Source: Megalobrama amblycephala (lineage: Eukaryota > Chordata > Actinopteri > Cypriniformes > Xenocyprididae). Taken from it: a stretch of 64,000 bases of DNA. Made by a program: the position numbers and the translations under genes. The notes beneath the pieces were generated by a model. It worked only from the letters and a program-made list of their open reading frames with translations. It did not search any database and was not told where the DNA came from. This document shows, piece after piece, positions 48,747 through 63,084 of the stretch; positions within the stretch are counted from its first letter, which is position 1; every line of letters starts with the position of its first letter. The stretch covers positions 21,099,797 to 21,163,796 of the forward strand of contig NC_063058.1 in assembly GCF_018812025.1 (NCBI RefSeq). The letters are read 5' to 3'.

Positions 48747-50381
48747 TAGGGATGTAACATTACACAATTACACATTACGGTTTGGTAAATTGCTTTTTTT
48801 TTTTTTAAATTAAACAGTAGTTTAATGAACAAATTGTGCCTCTGTCTTTAAATTTATTTAATTACAATTAAAAGTTTCTTAAGGATAAAAAAAATGATCT
48901 CTGCTAATGCTGTAAACTATATAGCGAGCCCTTACTTGCATTTTACTATAATATTAAAGGTTCAGAGCCCAAATTATTAGCTTATATTCAGTTGCTATTT
49001 ATTTTTTGATATAATAATCAACAGTCAAAAAACAAATTGTATGCAAATAAAGCAGTTTTTGCATTAAAGGTGCCCTAGAATCAAAAATTGAATTTACCTT
49101 GGCATAGTTGAATAACAAGAGTTCAGTACATGGAAATGACATACAGTGAGTCTCAAACTCCATTGTTTCCTCCTCCTTATGTAAATCTCATTTGTTTAAA
49201 AGACCTCCGAAGAACAGGCGAATCTCAACATAACACCGACTGGATCATTAATATGTACGCCCCCAATATTTGCATATGCTAGCCCATGTTCAAGGCATTA
49301 CACAAGGGCAGGACATCTGGATCTGTGCATAGCTGAATCAACAGACTAGGTAAGCAAGCAAGGACAATAGCGAAAAATGGCAGATGGAGCAATAATAACT
49401 GACATGATCCATGATATCATGATATTTTTTGTGATATTTGTGAATTGTCTTTCTAAATGTTTCGTTAGCATGTTGCTAAGGTACTGTTAAATGTGGTTAA
49501 AGTTACCATCGTTTCTTACTGTATTCACAGAGACAAGAGCCGTCGCTAGTTTCATTTTTAAACACTTGCAGTCTGTATAATTCATAAACACAACTTCATT
49601 CTTTATAAATCTCTCCAACAGTGTGTAATGTTAGCTTTAGCCACGGAGCACTATCAAACTCATTCAGAATCAAATGTAAACATCCAAATAAATACAATAC
49701 TCACATGATCCGACGCATGCATGCAGCATGCATGACGAACATCTTGTAAAGATCCATTTGAGGGTTATATTAGCTGTGTGAACTTTGTAAATATAGTCGA
49801 TAGCTGGGGGGGGGATGGGGCAGGGAGCGCGCTATTTAAAGGGGCCGCAGCCTGGATCAGTGCATAGTTAATGATGCCCCAAAATAGGCAGTTAAAAAAA
49901 ATGAATTAAAAAAAATCTATGGGGTATTTTGAGCTAAAACTTCACAGACACATTCAGGGAACACCTTAGACTTATATTACATCTTGTAAAAACTAGTTCT
50001 AGGGCACCTTTAACTTCTAAATCTAATTATAAAATTATGTTTTTACTCCAGTTCGTTGTTGAAATATAATCATTTGTCATTTTCATGACAGATTTATTTA
50101 AACATACATTAAATAATCAAGACACCACTAACTAGTTAAGTAAAATATAATGAATATATAAGCTAATAGAGTGCATATATTTAGCAAGAGTTCATTTCTC
50201 TGACGAACTAAGAAGCTGTGGACTCGCCGGAGGTAAATGCTAACATCATGTGACACAGGGTTTACATTTTACAAGCTGTTTTATTGACGGTTTCTTCGGT
50301 ACGCCATGAGAGTATCACGGTTCATACCTTGGGTGGTGTATCACATTTTTTTGGTTTGGTTTGAATATCGTTACACTCCTA
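48747..50381. mobile_element. hAT-type element with exact 8-bp TSD, carrying a nested element
   Basis: The ends are TAGGGATGTAAC and GTTACACTCCTA, flanked by ATGAATAC at 48739-48746 and 50382-50389. Removing the nested family A copy leaves about 685 bp with no coding frame, so it is non-autonomous. Its arms are related to part of the 29.1-30.2 kb element. Confidence 0.87.
49064..50013 (-). mobile_element. TTAA-flanked element, family A, nested in a hAT-like element
   Basis: The 950-bp full copy between TTAA 49064-49067 and 50010-50013 is inserted inside the hAT-like element at 48747-50381, so it is the younger of the two. Confidence 0.87.
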
Positions 50382-50389
50382 ATGAATAC

Positions 50390-51871
50390 AATTAATAATT
50401 TTGATATAGTAATAAATAAAAATTGCAGTATTTTTAAAAGTAGTTTCAGATTATTATTATTTATTTATTATTTAAAAAATTGAATATAATAATATTAATA
50501 ATGAGTTAAATAATGTTTATTATTATTTATTAATATTATTATTTTACCATTAATACAAATATATATATATACACATGATTGTTATATAATCTTATTAAAG
50601 TTTAATCTGATAAAATGGGTTTTATAATATAACAATAATAATAATAATAATAATAATTATTATTATTATTATTAACAACAACAACATTATTATTATTATT
50701 ATTATTGTTATTGTTATTAATTATAATATTAATAATTTTACAGCTTCACGGAGAAGGATTAATACAACCGTTAGCTGTTCTATCAAATGTCCCAAAACTC
50801 CAATACACTGGCCCCGAACTATTCTCATTGTCCTTTTTTTAATACGTTTCAGATGTTTCACATATTTCTCTGAAAAACAAAAACAACAGGTTTCTGGTTA
50901 CTCAAGAGACCCCCAAACCTGACCCGCCTTCAGCACTCTTATATAACAACGAGGTTGCCACCATCATGGCTTCCTGCCAAAACATTAACAACCAAGCAGG
51001 TTGTCTATGAAAGCAGAAGCATGCTGGTCCTAAAAACCCCTCAGAAGCCTCAGTTCACCTCATACTCTGAGCTGAATGCAAAATTCTCAGAATGCGGGTT
51101 TGGTCCATGAAACTTCTCTGAGGACGCATGAATTAAACTGGTTTCCAAGTAGATGGCTAATTACACTCAACCCAATCCAGCCCCTGATGAGATCCCATTT
51201 TCTGCCCAGCACACTTCAAAGTGCTCAGAAAAGAGTGGGAAAATTGACATGGCATGCTGTGAATCAATGGACATTTATGGACTTTTTGTCCACTATCGAT
51301 GCTCCTAGTCTTTGCGACCTGTGGTTATTTGTAAAATGTTTGGAAATTTTCAAAAGGACAAAATCTTTAGCGCTCTCAATTTTGTGCCACCGTTTCCTCT
51401 TAGTAACAGATGCATAACCCTCACTTTTGACCAAATAATGCTGTGGAAGAACTTTTCGGGAAGTGGTAATGTACAAATGGCAATTCATAAAATCATCAAG
51501 TTTGTCCCTGTTTACGCTGAAAGCATGACAAAATGCTTTCTGTCTGCTTTAAAACACCCTGACAGAACCATTTCCCCATCGACTGCTGTCTGAAGATGAG
51601 GAATGTTCTCTAAATAAGATATTACTCTGTGGGCTGAGAGATCTCCTTAGACAACATTTGAAATGAGTCCCAATTACATCTGCATTTGATCCAAACAGGC
51701 AGAGGAAAACAAAACTCTTGCAACTGCATAAACGCATTCAGATTCAACCGCACTCAGAAATGTCAGATTCGAAACCTAGAGACTTGCTTCAAAATTAAGA
51801 TTGATTCGTCCCAATTTAGATGGTCATGTGATCTAAATATGATAAATATGGTTCAGAAATATAAAAACTTA
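50390..51871. other. intron, unique, no gene recognised
   Basis: 50900-51660 is complex sequence. The 113- and 93-codon frames at 51076 and 51312 overlap each other and show no domain. Confidence 0.4.
50634..50716. repeat. (AAT)n/(ATT)n inverted trinucleotide tract
   Basis: About eight AAT units are followed by ATT units, a short AAC run and more ATT, a self-complementary arrangement. Confidence 0.8.
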
Positions 51872-52263
51872 AAAAGGGATAGTTCACTCAAAAATAAACA
51901 TTCTGCCATCACACACACTTTTTTTGTGAAACACAAAAGGAGACATTTTGCAGTCTTTATGCAGCCTTTTTCTGTATTGAAACAAAACGACAAAAAAGCA
52001 TCATAGGAGTATCAAAAGTAGGCCATATGAATTCTGAATGCTGAAATCTAATTTGTTGTAACAGAGTTCAACATTTACACCTCAATTTGAGTTCTGTGAC
52101 TTCAGAAGACATGAAATATAGAGTCTAAACTACTTTTATTGTTATTTTATGGTGTTTTTTTTTATTATTATTTTTGAACACATAAGATCACATAAAATGA
52201 TATATTATGGGGCTGAGTAAATAATGATAGAATTGTCATTTTTTGTTCAACTATTCATTTAAA
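51872..52263. mobile_element. old family B-like element
   Basis: GGGATAGTTCACTCAAAAAT on the left and TTTTTTGTTCAACTATTCATTTAAA on the right; the interior is decayed. Confidence 0.6.
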
Positions 52264-52268
52264 ATACA

Positions 52269-54950
<2,682 letters not shown>

Positions 54951-56180
54951 CACTATATTGCCAAACGTTTTAAGACGCCTGCCTTTACGTGCATATGAAC
55001 ATCCCATTCTTAATCCGTAGGGTTTAATATGGAGTTGGCCCACCCTTTGCAGCTATAACAGCCTCAAATATTCTGGGAAGGCTTTCAACAAGGTTTAGTA
55101 GTGTGTTTATGGGAATTTTTGACCATTCTTCTAGAAGCGCATTTGTGAGGTCAGGTAGTGATGTTGGGGAGAAGGCCTGGCTCACAGTCTCCGCTCTAAT
55201 TCATCCCAAAGGTATTCTGTCTGATTGAGGTCAGGATTCTGTGCAGTCCAGTCAAGTTTCTCCACACCAAACTCGCTCATCCATGTCTTTATGGACTTTG
55301 CTTTGTGCACTGGTGTGCAGTCATGTTGGAAGAGGAAGGGGCCGTCCCTAAAATGTTCCAACAAAGTTGGGAGCATGAAATTGTCCAAAATGTCTTGGTA
55401 TGCTGAAGCATTAAGAGTTCCTTTCACTGGAACTAAGGGGCCAAGGCCAACCCCTGACAAACAACCCCACACCATAATCCACCCTCCACCAAACTTTACA
55501 TTTGGCTCAATGCAGTCAGGCAAGTACCGTTCTCCTGGCAACCTCCAAACCCAGACTCGTCCATCTGATTGCCAGACAGAGGAGCGTGATTCGTCACTCC
55601 AGAAAACACGTCTGCACTGCTCTAGAGTCCAGTGGTGGTGTTCTTTACACCACTGCATCCGACGCTTTGCATTGCACTTGGTGTTGTAAGGCTTGGATGC
55701 AGCTGCTCGGCCATGGAAACCCATTCCATGAAGCTCTCTACGCACTGTTCTTGAGCTAATCTGAAGGCCACACCAAGTTTGGAGGTCTGTAGCTATTGAC
55801 TCTGCAGAAAGTTGGCGACTTCTGCACACTGTGCGCCTCAGAGCCCTGCTCTGTGATTTTACGTGGCCTCCCACTTTGTGGCTGAGTTGCTGTTGTTCCC
55901 AATTGCTTCCACTTTGTTATGATACCACTAACAGTTGACCATGGAATATTTAGTAGTGAGGAAATTTCACAAATTGACTTATTGCACAGGTGGCAACCTA
56001 TCACGGTACCACGCTTGAATTCACTGAGCTCCTGAGAGCGACCCATTCTTTCACAAATGCTTGTAGAAGCAGTCTGCATGCCTAGACGCTTAATTTTATA
56101 CACCTGTGGCCATGGAAGTGATTGGAACACATGAATTCAATGATTTGGAGGGGTGTCCCAATACTTTTGGCAATATAGTG
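54951..56180 (-). mobile_element. Tc1-like transposon, short inverted ends
   Basis: The 1.23-kb element has ends CACTATATTGCCAAACGTTT (left) and the complement of CACTATATTGCCAAAAGTAT (right); the flanking AA/TT extends the match by two bases, so the exact TA duplication is hard to place. Unlike the element at 61.5 kb, the ends are about 30 bp. It lies about 1.1 kb beyond the second immp2l exon, in the same orientation as the gene. Confidence 0.9.
55024..56046 (-). pseudogene. Tc1-like transposase, frameshifted and with a stop
   Basis: This is a DD34E transposase of a different Tc1 lineage, read from ATG 56046 (MGRSQELSEFKRG) to TAA at 55026-55024, about 341 codons of sequence. The N-terminal helix-turn-helix (residues 1-60, ICEISSLLNIPWSTVSGII) is in one frame and the rest, from [19 protein letters not shown] onward, in another, so a small deletion lies near 55840-55865. 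The catalytic part keeps [16 protein letters not shown] and [13 protein letters not shown]; the last Asp and Glu are 34 residues apart. A TGA at 55182-55184 interrupts the frame after DELERRL, but the C-terminal coding remnant (ALLEEWSKIPINTLL) continues beyond. It is a decayed copy that cannot make a full protein. Confidence 0.92.
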
Positions 56181-56807
56181 TTTAATTTAAAATATGCATA
56201 GCTTACTATATAATGCATATGAAAACACATTAGTGCATAATCAAACAAACTGAATGCAATTTCTCACACTTGATGAACTGTTAATTAATGAATAGTCTAA
56301 TAATAATAGCCTATTAAATGAATAATTGAACATCATTAATTTGTTTTTTTTATAACTTAAATATTTGGACATTTAACACTTAATTTAACACATAATTACA
56401 TTAAAGGGTAAGTGTAAATGTGTGTATAAACTAAGCTAACGGGTTAATTGCTTATCTGTATGCTATGCTAGTATATGCTAGTCATTATAACATGGTTGAA
56501 ACAGTATTTATCATAACATGATTTTGTAGGAATTGTAATCAGGCGCTAAAGAGAGTACCTATTAAAAGCAATTTGAACCAATGGGATCGCTTGGGGTCCT
56601 AAAGGAGACCCGATTTCACAGGCGGAAATTGATGGCGAAATTCGAGTCACACATACTGTACGCGGACCCTCGCGTACGCGTAAAACGTTTGGCCTGTAGG
56701 CGCTTCATTCCAATTTTCAAAAAAAAAAAAAAATGTTTTCATTTTTATTTAAAATAAACACCTCTCCAAGCTGATAAGGAAAAAGGGAGAAGAATAAGCT
56801 CGGAAAA

Positions 56808-56856
56808 AAGCAGATTCGAACTCGGGTCGGTCGCGTAAAAAGCTAACGCCACCCGA
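56808..56856 (-). repeat. tRNA-like box B sequence, possible SINE remnant
   Basis: On the minus strand GTGGCGTTAGC precedes CCGAGTTCGAATCTGC, which has box A/box B spacing like a tRNA-derived element. It is too short to name. Confidence 0.35.
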
Positions 56857-57298
56857 TTTTCTCTCCACACCACTGCTCCTGTTATCAGCGGGATTTCTTT
56901 CATAATGTTGTCTGGCTCGATCAGACATTGGTGGGTGGAGTTAGTGTAAACAGTCTCTGCCAACAAGTCAGGCTATTTGCACTTGGTGTAAATAGACACT
57001 AAATAAAAATTTAATATCTCTAAAATTGCCTGTTAAATGAAATATCCTGCATCCCTAACAGTGCCGATATATAGCATCCCTACTTTACACCATACCACAA
57101 CAACGCACAATACAATAAAATGCAAAAAAAAGTGTTGAGCACTGCATTAGCCAGCTATTACAAACAAAAGAAAATTTTTTCAGTCACTTGGTTTCTCCAG
57201 TTTCTGCAGTGTCGCGCTGGGTCGCTTCGCCCACAGTGAAATGTGACATAATGGCTCACACGTTTAGGACAATATGCGGCTTAAATGCGGCTACTCAC

Positions 57299-57402
57299 AG
57301 AACTGACACAATGTCCCCTCGCTGTACTTGGTAGTTCCTCACACTCCAGCGGTTGAGCAGCACAACATCAGGTGACGTCTCTCCATCTGGGTTTAAGGAC
57401 GG
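57299..57402 (-). CDS. immp2l: immp2l second coding exon
   Basis: This exon continues directly from the previous one at phase 0 and encodes residues 45-78 plus two bases of codon 79. It opens [19 protein letters not shown], which completes the SMxPS-type active-site motif begun in the preceding exon, and ends in RGDIVSV, the conserved strand after the nucleophile in the S26 peptidase fold. The acceptor is TTTTCCAG and the donor is TCT/GTGAGT, so length (104 nt), phase and both splice sites agree. The intron to the previous exon is 57403-60026. The next exon should carry the catalytic lysine (KRVIALEGD-like in the family); I did not find it at lower coordinates, so the intron starting at 57298 probably runs out of the window. 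Confidence 0.94.
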
Positions 57403-60026
57403 CTGGAAAAGATCCAAACCACATGATATTTAAGAGCCTACATGGTTCGTAAACTCTAGTCTCTAGAAGAGTTGTGACAGATTAGAAACTTTTAAGTTGT
57501 ATAATTTTTTCTTTTTGGTCTGTGATTTATTGCTTTAATCCTCCATTCCACACAAACTTCCAAAACTACCATAACTCTAAGAATAAACTCAGTGGCAGCG
57601 ACTTTGCTTTAATTTAGTTCTTTAAAAGAATCGCTCTGTTCTTCATTCTGCCTTTCGACTGAAGGATAAAAATAACGTCTACAAGTTAACTTCAAAACAG
57701 AATTTGTTTTTCTCTTAACTCTTTTGTGGTGGTATATCAAACAACTTGTGTGTGACGAACCTTCTCATGCATGCAAGTCAACGACTGACTTGATACACGG
57801 GCCTCCAATGAATCATTAGGGGAGATCTCGATGAGCCATTTCACGCTTGCTGGGATAATTGACAGAAATATCTCTTATCTGTCCTTCTAAAATAAATATC
57901 CCGACGAGCGTTCCTGCCTAGAGAATTTATCTGTCACAGCTGGGCGCTCTATCTTTTTTATTCAGACACATTTTCTCATTCTGTATTGGTGTCAGCTTTC
58001 AGCATTGTCCATGGAGTGACTTATTTGGATTCAAAGGCCGTGGATGGGCCGGGAAAAGCCATTAGCAAATTTATAACACTATGAACCGAGATAGAAAACC
58101 ATACTCCAAAAGGAAAACAAAAACAACAACACCGTTTTGGTTAGTTCGTGTTCATTAGGTACATAATGAAGCAGTACTTCTGTTTGGTGAGCATGGTGTA
58201 TTCAGATGGTTTTCTCTCATTATTAGAGGTGTCTTTTATTGTGGTCTTAGTGCTATTAGTGCAATGTTTAGGACATTTGGTTTGATTGAGCCCTAATGCA
58301 AAGTCCTAATATAAGAAAAAGTTTATTAATGTTCAACTAGAGGAGCTTGTTAAAGTAAAGTTCTCTTACTATTTCTTAGGGCTGGGCAATATATTGAATA
58401 GTCATCATATATTTGGCTATTTTTATGGTATTATAAAACTCAAATAACTGTGAATATGGTCATGACTTTAATGTGCTTTTATTGGCTATTAAGCTCCCTA
58501 AACTGTCACTTTAACATAACTTCCTCAAAAATAAGCATAGATGTTTTAATATTGCAATACAATATATTTTTAAAACACTCTGGTCCTCTTTGGTTAAAAA
58601 AGTTTACATTTTACACAGTAGCTATATGAACACCGAAACAAAAATCATTAACATGATAAGTTAAAGGGTCGAAAAAACAGTCACACTTGGCTCCTTCGCA
58701 GTCAAAAATGACCGATGTGGGAAATTAAAGGGAAATATGTAAAAATATGAAAACTCAAAGAATCTTTTGGTGGTATAAACTACAATTCAACCACTGTGCT
58801 GAAAAAAGTGCACATCAATGAAGGGGTGATACTAAAATATCAAGAGTGCAAAATAGACACATACAGCCAATCATACACACACACACATATATGAAGTTTT
58901 TTCAAATGTGTGAAATAAAATCAGTAATTCAGCCACAAAGCAGTAAAAAACTAACAGCAAGGAAGAGTTTACACAAGAGTACAAAACAGACACACCCACT
59001 CAAACACACACACACAGAGACACACACACACAACACACTATTATACACACAAATGAACTGGTGTGGCTGTAATAATATGGTAAAATTGAGCCAAAAGACT
59101 CAAATAAGAGGTTGAAATCAGATAAAAACAAGCTGTGAAAAGATACCTGTTCATTTTTGTTACATTTTTATTGAATTTTAATGTTGTGTGTATCAAAATG
59201 CCCTCCTCTGTGTTCAGGTTTGACTGTAGTAAAATTAATGCAAAAACTGACACTTCAAATCAACATTTAAAAAAAAAAAAATCTAAACCTTGACAAAAAG
59301 TAGTCTTTGAGAATGTATAAGTATAAATCCATATCCACAACTTAATAAAAATAAGTATTTATGTCTAAAAACCACTAGAGAACTTATAAGCCACTTTATA
59401 TTGAACTACATAGGAATCTAGTGTTTACACCATGGCATTACACACGTTTTTCTTTTTTTACTCCCAACAAATGGCACTAATCTACATTAAAAAAATTGGA
59501 TTTAAAATACATTGTCTATTTTAACAAGGAATATTGCTTTAACTGAAAAATAATTAAAAAATATATCAGAAAAAAATTGTGTATTTTTTCAAAGGGGAAA
59601 AATAGCTAATAAAAATTGTACAGTATTGCACAGTATCATAAAATACCCTTAAAAGTTTAAATAATAATAATAAAAAATATTATTGAACAAAAATACCAAG
59701 ATTTATCAATGTCCAAAATTAAGTATATTAAGTATATTAAGTCCTATGACAATAAGATTTTTTTTTTTACTTTGGTGGCCTTTTGTATATAAATTATTAA
59801 ATAGAAATAGGGTAGATGGGGAAAGAAAACCACTATGGTGACAAATCTAGGACTCAAACCTGCATCGCCAAAGAGAGCACCACAGCTCAAAGTGCCAAAA
59901 AATTAAGTTGTCTCATAAGAAAAATGCACATCTTTTGCAAACTTTCAGCAAAACTAGAATAAACCAGATTCATCAAAACAACAGTTACCAAGAATAGTTC
60001 AATAAAGTGGAAAAAGGACATCTCAC
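57403..60026 (-). other. immp2l: immp2l intron between the two coding exons
   Basis: This 2624-bp GT-AG intron contains unique sequence, a (CA)-rich stretch near 58877-59040, an isolated hAT-like end motif (AGGGCTGGGCAATATATTG) at about 58379, and a possible decayed tRNA-like box B on the minus strand near 59850. There is no transposase or further exon that I can see. Confidence 0.8.
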
Positions 60027-60161
60027 CTGCATTGAGGCACCTTCTACGCGCGCCACATAGGCAAGACGATCTAAAACAGTCACTGTCACGGGGACGGCTA
60101 CAAAGAAGCCACTAACAAATGCTTTGAAGTATCTTCGCCCAAAGCCCGTCTGAGTCATTGC
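60027..60161 (-). CDS. immp2l: immp2l first coding exon (mitochondrial inner membrane peptidase subunit 2)
   Basis: IMMP2L is a catalytic subunit of the inner mitochondrial membrane peptidase, a signal-peptidase-I-type serine protease that trims sorting signals of proteins delivered to the intermembrane space. The exon encodes residues 1-44, from ATG at 60158-60156 to CAG at 60029-60027. Residues about 13-31 ([19 protein letters not shown]) are a hydrophobic anchor, and the exon closes with [10 protein letters not shown], the family motif holding the nucleophile serine, here Ser42. The acceptor is a good pyrimidine tract ending CTTCAG, three bases before the ATG; the donor is CAG/GTGAGA at phase 0. 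The match to vertebrate IMMP2L is from memory of the family but runs the length of the exon. The general-base lysine lies in a later exon not seen here. Any 5' noncoding exon must lie above 60161 and was not identified. Confidence 0.95.
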
Positions 60162-61493
60162 CTGAAGAGAGAGAGAAAATAAAAAGAGAAAATGACCTTG
60201 GCTTGTTCAAAGAGTCTGGTAATATCTTACACGGATGTTTTTGTTGTTTATCTATTGCGAAAAAGTCTCTCCACAGGAAAAAGGCATGTTTCAAGGATAT
60301 GTTGGATGGCTAAACTCACAAAGAGAACAAAAGTACCAAAAGCAGACCAGATAACCACACTTAAGCGTAAACCATCTCGTTTTGAATCAAATTGCAAGGG
60401 ACTAGAGAGGTCAAAACAAAGAAAACTCTCATAAAGCATCAATTTAAATAATGAGTTTAGTAATTGCACCTATCTGTAGCCATCTGTAGAGCGTATTCGC
60501 AATGACAAAACTCTGTAGACCCAAAGCATTAGGGCAGAAAACCCACTGAGGCATTGAAATTGAATCTGACAAGAGCACGCTTGCTCTAATACCATTAATT
60601 GATAGTGTGTGATGCTTTTTTTGGAGGTACACGGCATGCAATTATGGCTCTCATTCATTTTATAGTTCACCATAGTAACAAAAAGACGAAGAGCAGCTTG
60701 TACTATTTTCCCAAAAAACCCTCAAGGTCTCCCGCAGCAACTTTGCAGACTTACTAGTAAGCACTTGAAGGAAGTCTTGAAGCCATTTGCTCACAGAGGG
60801 TATTCAAGAGGCTCAAAAATCAGAGACTACAACAACTTAGCAGAGAATCTAGGAGATGTGAGGGTGAAAAAAATGCTGAGCGAATCATAACGCAGTGCAG
60901 GCAGGATTTGTCAGGGTTGCACTGCTGTGAGCCAGATCCGGCTCAAACAGGGAAAATTACAAAAACCTCTTTTGTGGTGGCAAAAAAGACACCTTCCTGA
61001 CTCTGCTGCGTATGTAGTCTAGCCGAGGCAGCAACACTATCAATATAATACAAACACTGACTATTTAAAATTTGCATGTAACAGCATTCGCAAACCATTT
61101 TACTACTATGTAGGCTTACCTTCAGCTCAAACAGTAGGTTGTGGTACTAGCAACACCAAGGTCATGGGTTTGATTTCCAGGGAAAGGAAGAACTGGTCAA
61201 ATGTAAATGCACACCTTGAATGCAATGCAAGTTGCTTTGGATAAAAACATCTGCCAAATGCATAAACATAAACTTCTGTAACATCTTAACTTCGCAATTA
61301 TGAGAAATAACGCCGCAACTGTGAGAAATTAATTCAAAACTGTGAAATTACTACATTCTCTATCGACACCTGTGGTCAAAACATAAGGGACAAAACATGT
61401 CCTATACACAAAAGCCTTCTTTATGTTAAAATTTGGATACTCAGGACATTCATTGCTTTTATTTTTAAATAATTTTGTTAGTATTATTTTAAA
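60162..61493. other. upstream of immp2l start exon; no 5' exon recognised
   Basis: Upstream on the minus strand from the start-codon exon. There is no CpG-rich promoter-like block; it holds one SINE and unique intron-like sequence, so the promoter and noncoding first exon are probably beyond 64 kb. Confidence 0.5.
61128..61272 (+). mobile_element. tRNA-derived SINE
   Basis: The head resembles tRNA box A (CTCAAACAGTAGGTTG) and box B (GGGTTTGATTTCC at 61166-61178), and the body ends with GCTTTGGATAAAAACATCTG then CCAAATGCATAAA, the conserved tail of a widespread fish SINE. It is about 145 bp and diverged, and lies 0.97 kb upstream of the immp2l start-codon exon. Confidence 0.75.
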
Positions 61494-61495
61494 TA

Positions 61496-63084
61496 CAAAC
61501 CCGATTCCAAAAAAGTTGGGACACTGTACAAATTGTGAATAAAAAAGGAATGCAATAATTTACAAATCTCATAAACTTATATTTTATTCACAATAGAATA
61601 TAGATAACATATCAAATGTTGAAAGTGAGACATTTTGAAATGTCATGCCAAATATTGGCTCATTTTGGATTTCATGAGAGCTACACATTCCAAAAAAGTT
61701 GGGACAGGTAGCAGTAAGAGGCTGGAAACGTTAAATGTACATATAAGGAACTGCTGGAGGACCAATTTACAACTTATTAGGTCAATTGGCAACATGATTG
61801 GGTATAAAAAGAGCCTCTCAGAGTGGCAGTGTCTCTCAGAAGTCAAGATGGGCAGAGGATCACCAATTCCCCCAATGCTGCGGCAAGAAATAGTGGAGCA
61901 ATATCAGAAAGGAGTTTCTCAGAGAAAAATTGCAAAGAGTTTGGAGTTATCATCATCTACAGTGCATAATATCATCCAAAGATTCAGAGAATCTGGAACA
62001 ATCTCTGTGCGTAAGGGTCAAGGCCGGAAATCCATACTGGATGCCCGTGATCTTCGGGCCCTTAGACGGCACTGCATCACATACAGGAATGCTACTGTAA
62101 TGGAAATCACAACACGGGCTCAGGAATACTTCCAGAAAACATTGTCGGTGAACACAATCCACTGTGCCATTCGCCGTTGCCGGCTAAAACTCTGTAGGTC
62201 AAAAAAGAAGCCATATCTAAACATGATCCAGAAGCGTAGGTGTTTTCTCTGGGCTCATTTAAAATGGACTGTGGCAAAGTGGAAAACTGTTCTGTGGTCA
62301 GACGAATCAAAAGTTGAAGTTCTTTTTGGAAAACAGGGACGCCATGTCATCTGGACTAAAGAGGACAAGGACAACCCAAGTTGTTATCAGCGCTCAGTTC
62401 AGAAGCCTGCATCTCTGATGGTATGGGGTTGCATGAGTGCGTGTGGCATGGGCAGCTTACACATCTGGAAAGGCACCATCAATGCTGAAAGGTATATCCA
62501 AGTTCTAGAACAACATATGCTCCCATCCAGACGTCGTCTCTTTTAGGGAAGACCTTGCATTTTCCAACATGACAATGCCAGACCACATACTGCATCAATT
62601 ACAACATCATGGCTGCGTAGAAGAAGGATCCGGGTACTGAATTGGCCAGCCTGCAGTCCAGATCTTTCACCCATAGAAAACATTGGGCACATCATAAAGA
62701 GGAAGATGCGACAAAGAAGACCTAAGACAGTTGAGCAACTAGAAGCCTGTATTAGACAAGAATGGGACAACATTCCTATTCCTAAACTTGAGCAACTTGT
62801 CTCCTCAGTCCCCAGACGTTTGCAGACTGTTATAAAAAGGAGAGGGGATGCCACACAGTAGTAAACATGGCCTTGTCCCAACTTTTTTGAGATGTGTTGA
62901 TGCCATGAAATTTAAAATCAACTTATTTTTCCCTTAAAATTATACATTTTCTCAGTTTAAACATTTGATATGTCATCTATGTTGTATTCTGAATAGAATA
63001 TTGAAATTTTAAACGTCCACATCATTGCATTCTGTTTTTATTCTCAATTTGTACAGTGTCCCAAGTTTTTTGGAATTGGGTTTG
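61496..63084 (+). mobile_element. Tc1-like transposon with long IR/DR ends
   Basis: The 1.59-kb element is bounded by TA (61494-61495 and 63085-63086). The ends CAAACCCGATTCCAAAAAAG and their complement at 63060-63084 match closely. A second copy of the TTCCAAAAAAGTTGGGAC motif lies inside each end (61688-61705; 62876-62890), giving inverted repeats of about 200 bp that each hold two direct repeats, the transposase binding layout of fish Tc1 elements. The transposase sits centrally. It lies upstream of the immp2l start codon. Confidence 0.93.
61848..62861 (+). pseudogene. Tc1-like transposase with one nonsense codon
   Basis: This is a Tc1/mariner DD34E transposase, the cut-and-paste enzyme that inserts at TA. 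The frame is 338 codons from ATG 61848, the usual length for the family, with one in-frame TAG at 62544-62546 (codon 233). Residues about 8-60 form a paired-type helix-turn-helix (GVSQRKIAKSLELSSSTVHN), then a basic segment GRKS. The catalytic triad is visible: Asp152 in VLWSDES, Asp242 in FQHDNARPH (after the stop) and Glu277 in SPDLSPIEN, with exactly 34 residues between the last two. The frame continues open to TAG 62859-62861. The stop truncates the enzyme before the second Asp, so this copy should be inactive. An upstream in-frame ATG exists at 61635, but the family start is MGRGSPIPP. Confidence 0.93.

Noticed and set aside
51076..51593. Overlapping 113- and 93-codon frames
   Set aside because: No domain, no consistent frame and no splice signals that would fit immp2l or a nested gene.
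59815..59915. Possible tRNA-like SINE on the minus strand (GGTTTGAGTCC)
   Set aside because: Only a box B-like motif is present, without a convincing box A or conserved tail, so it is not called as a SINE.
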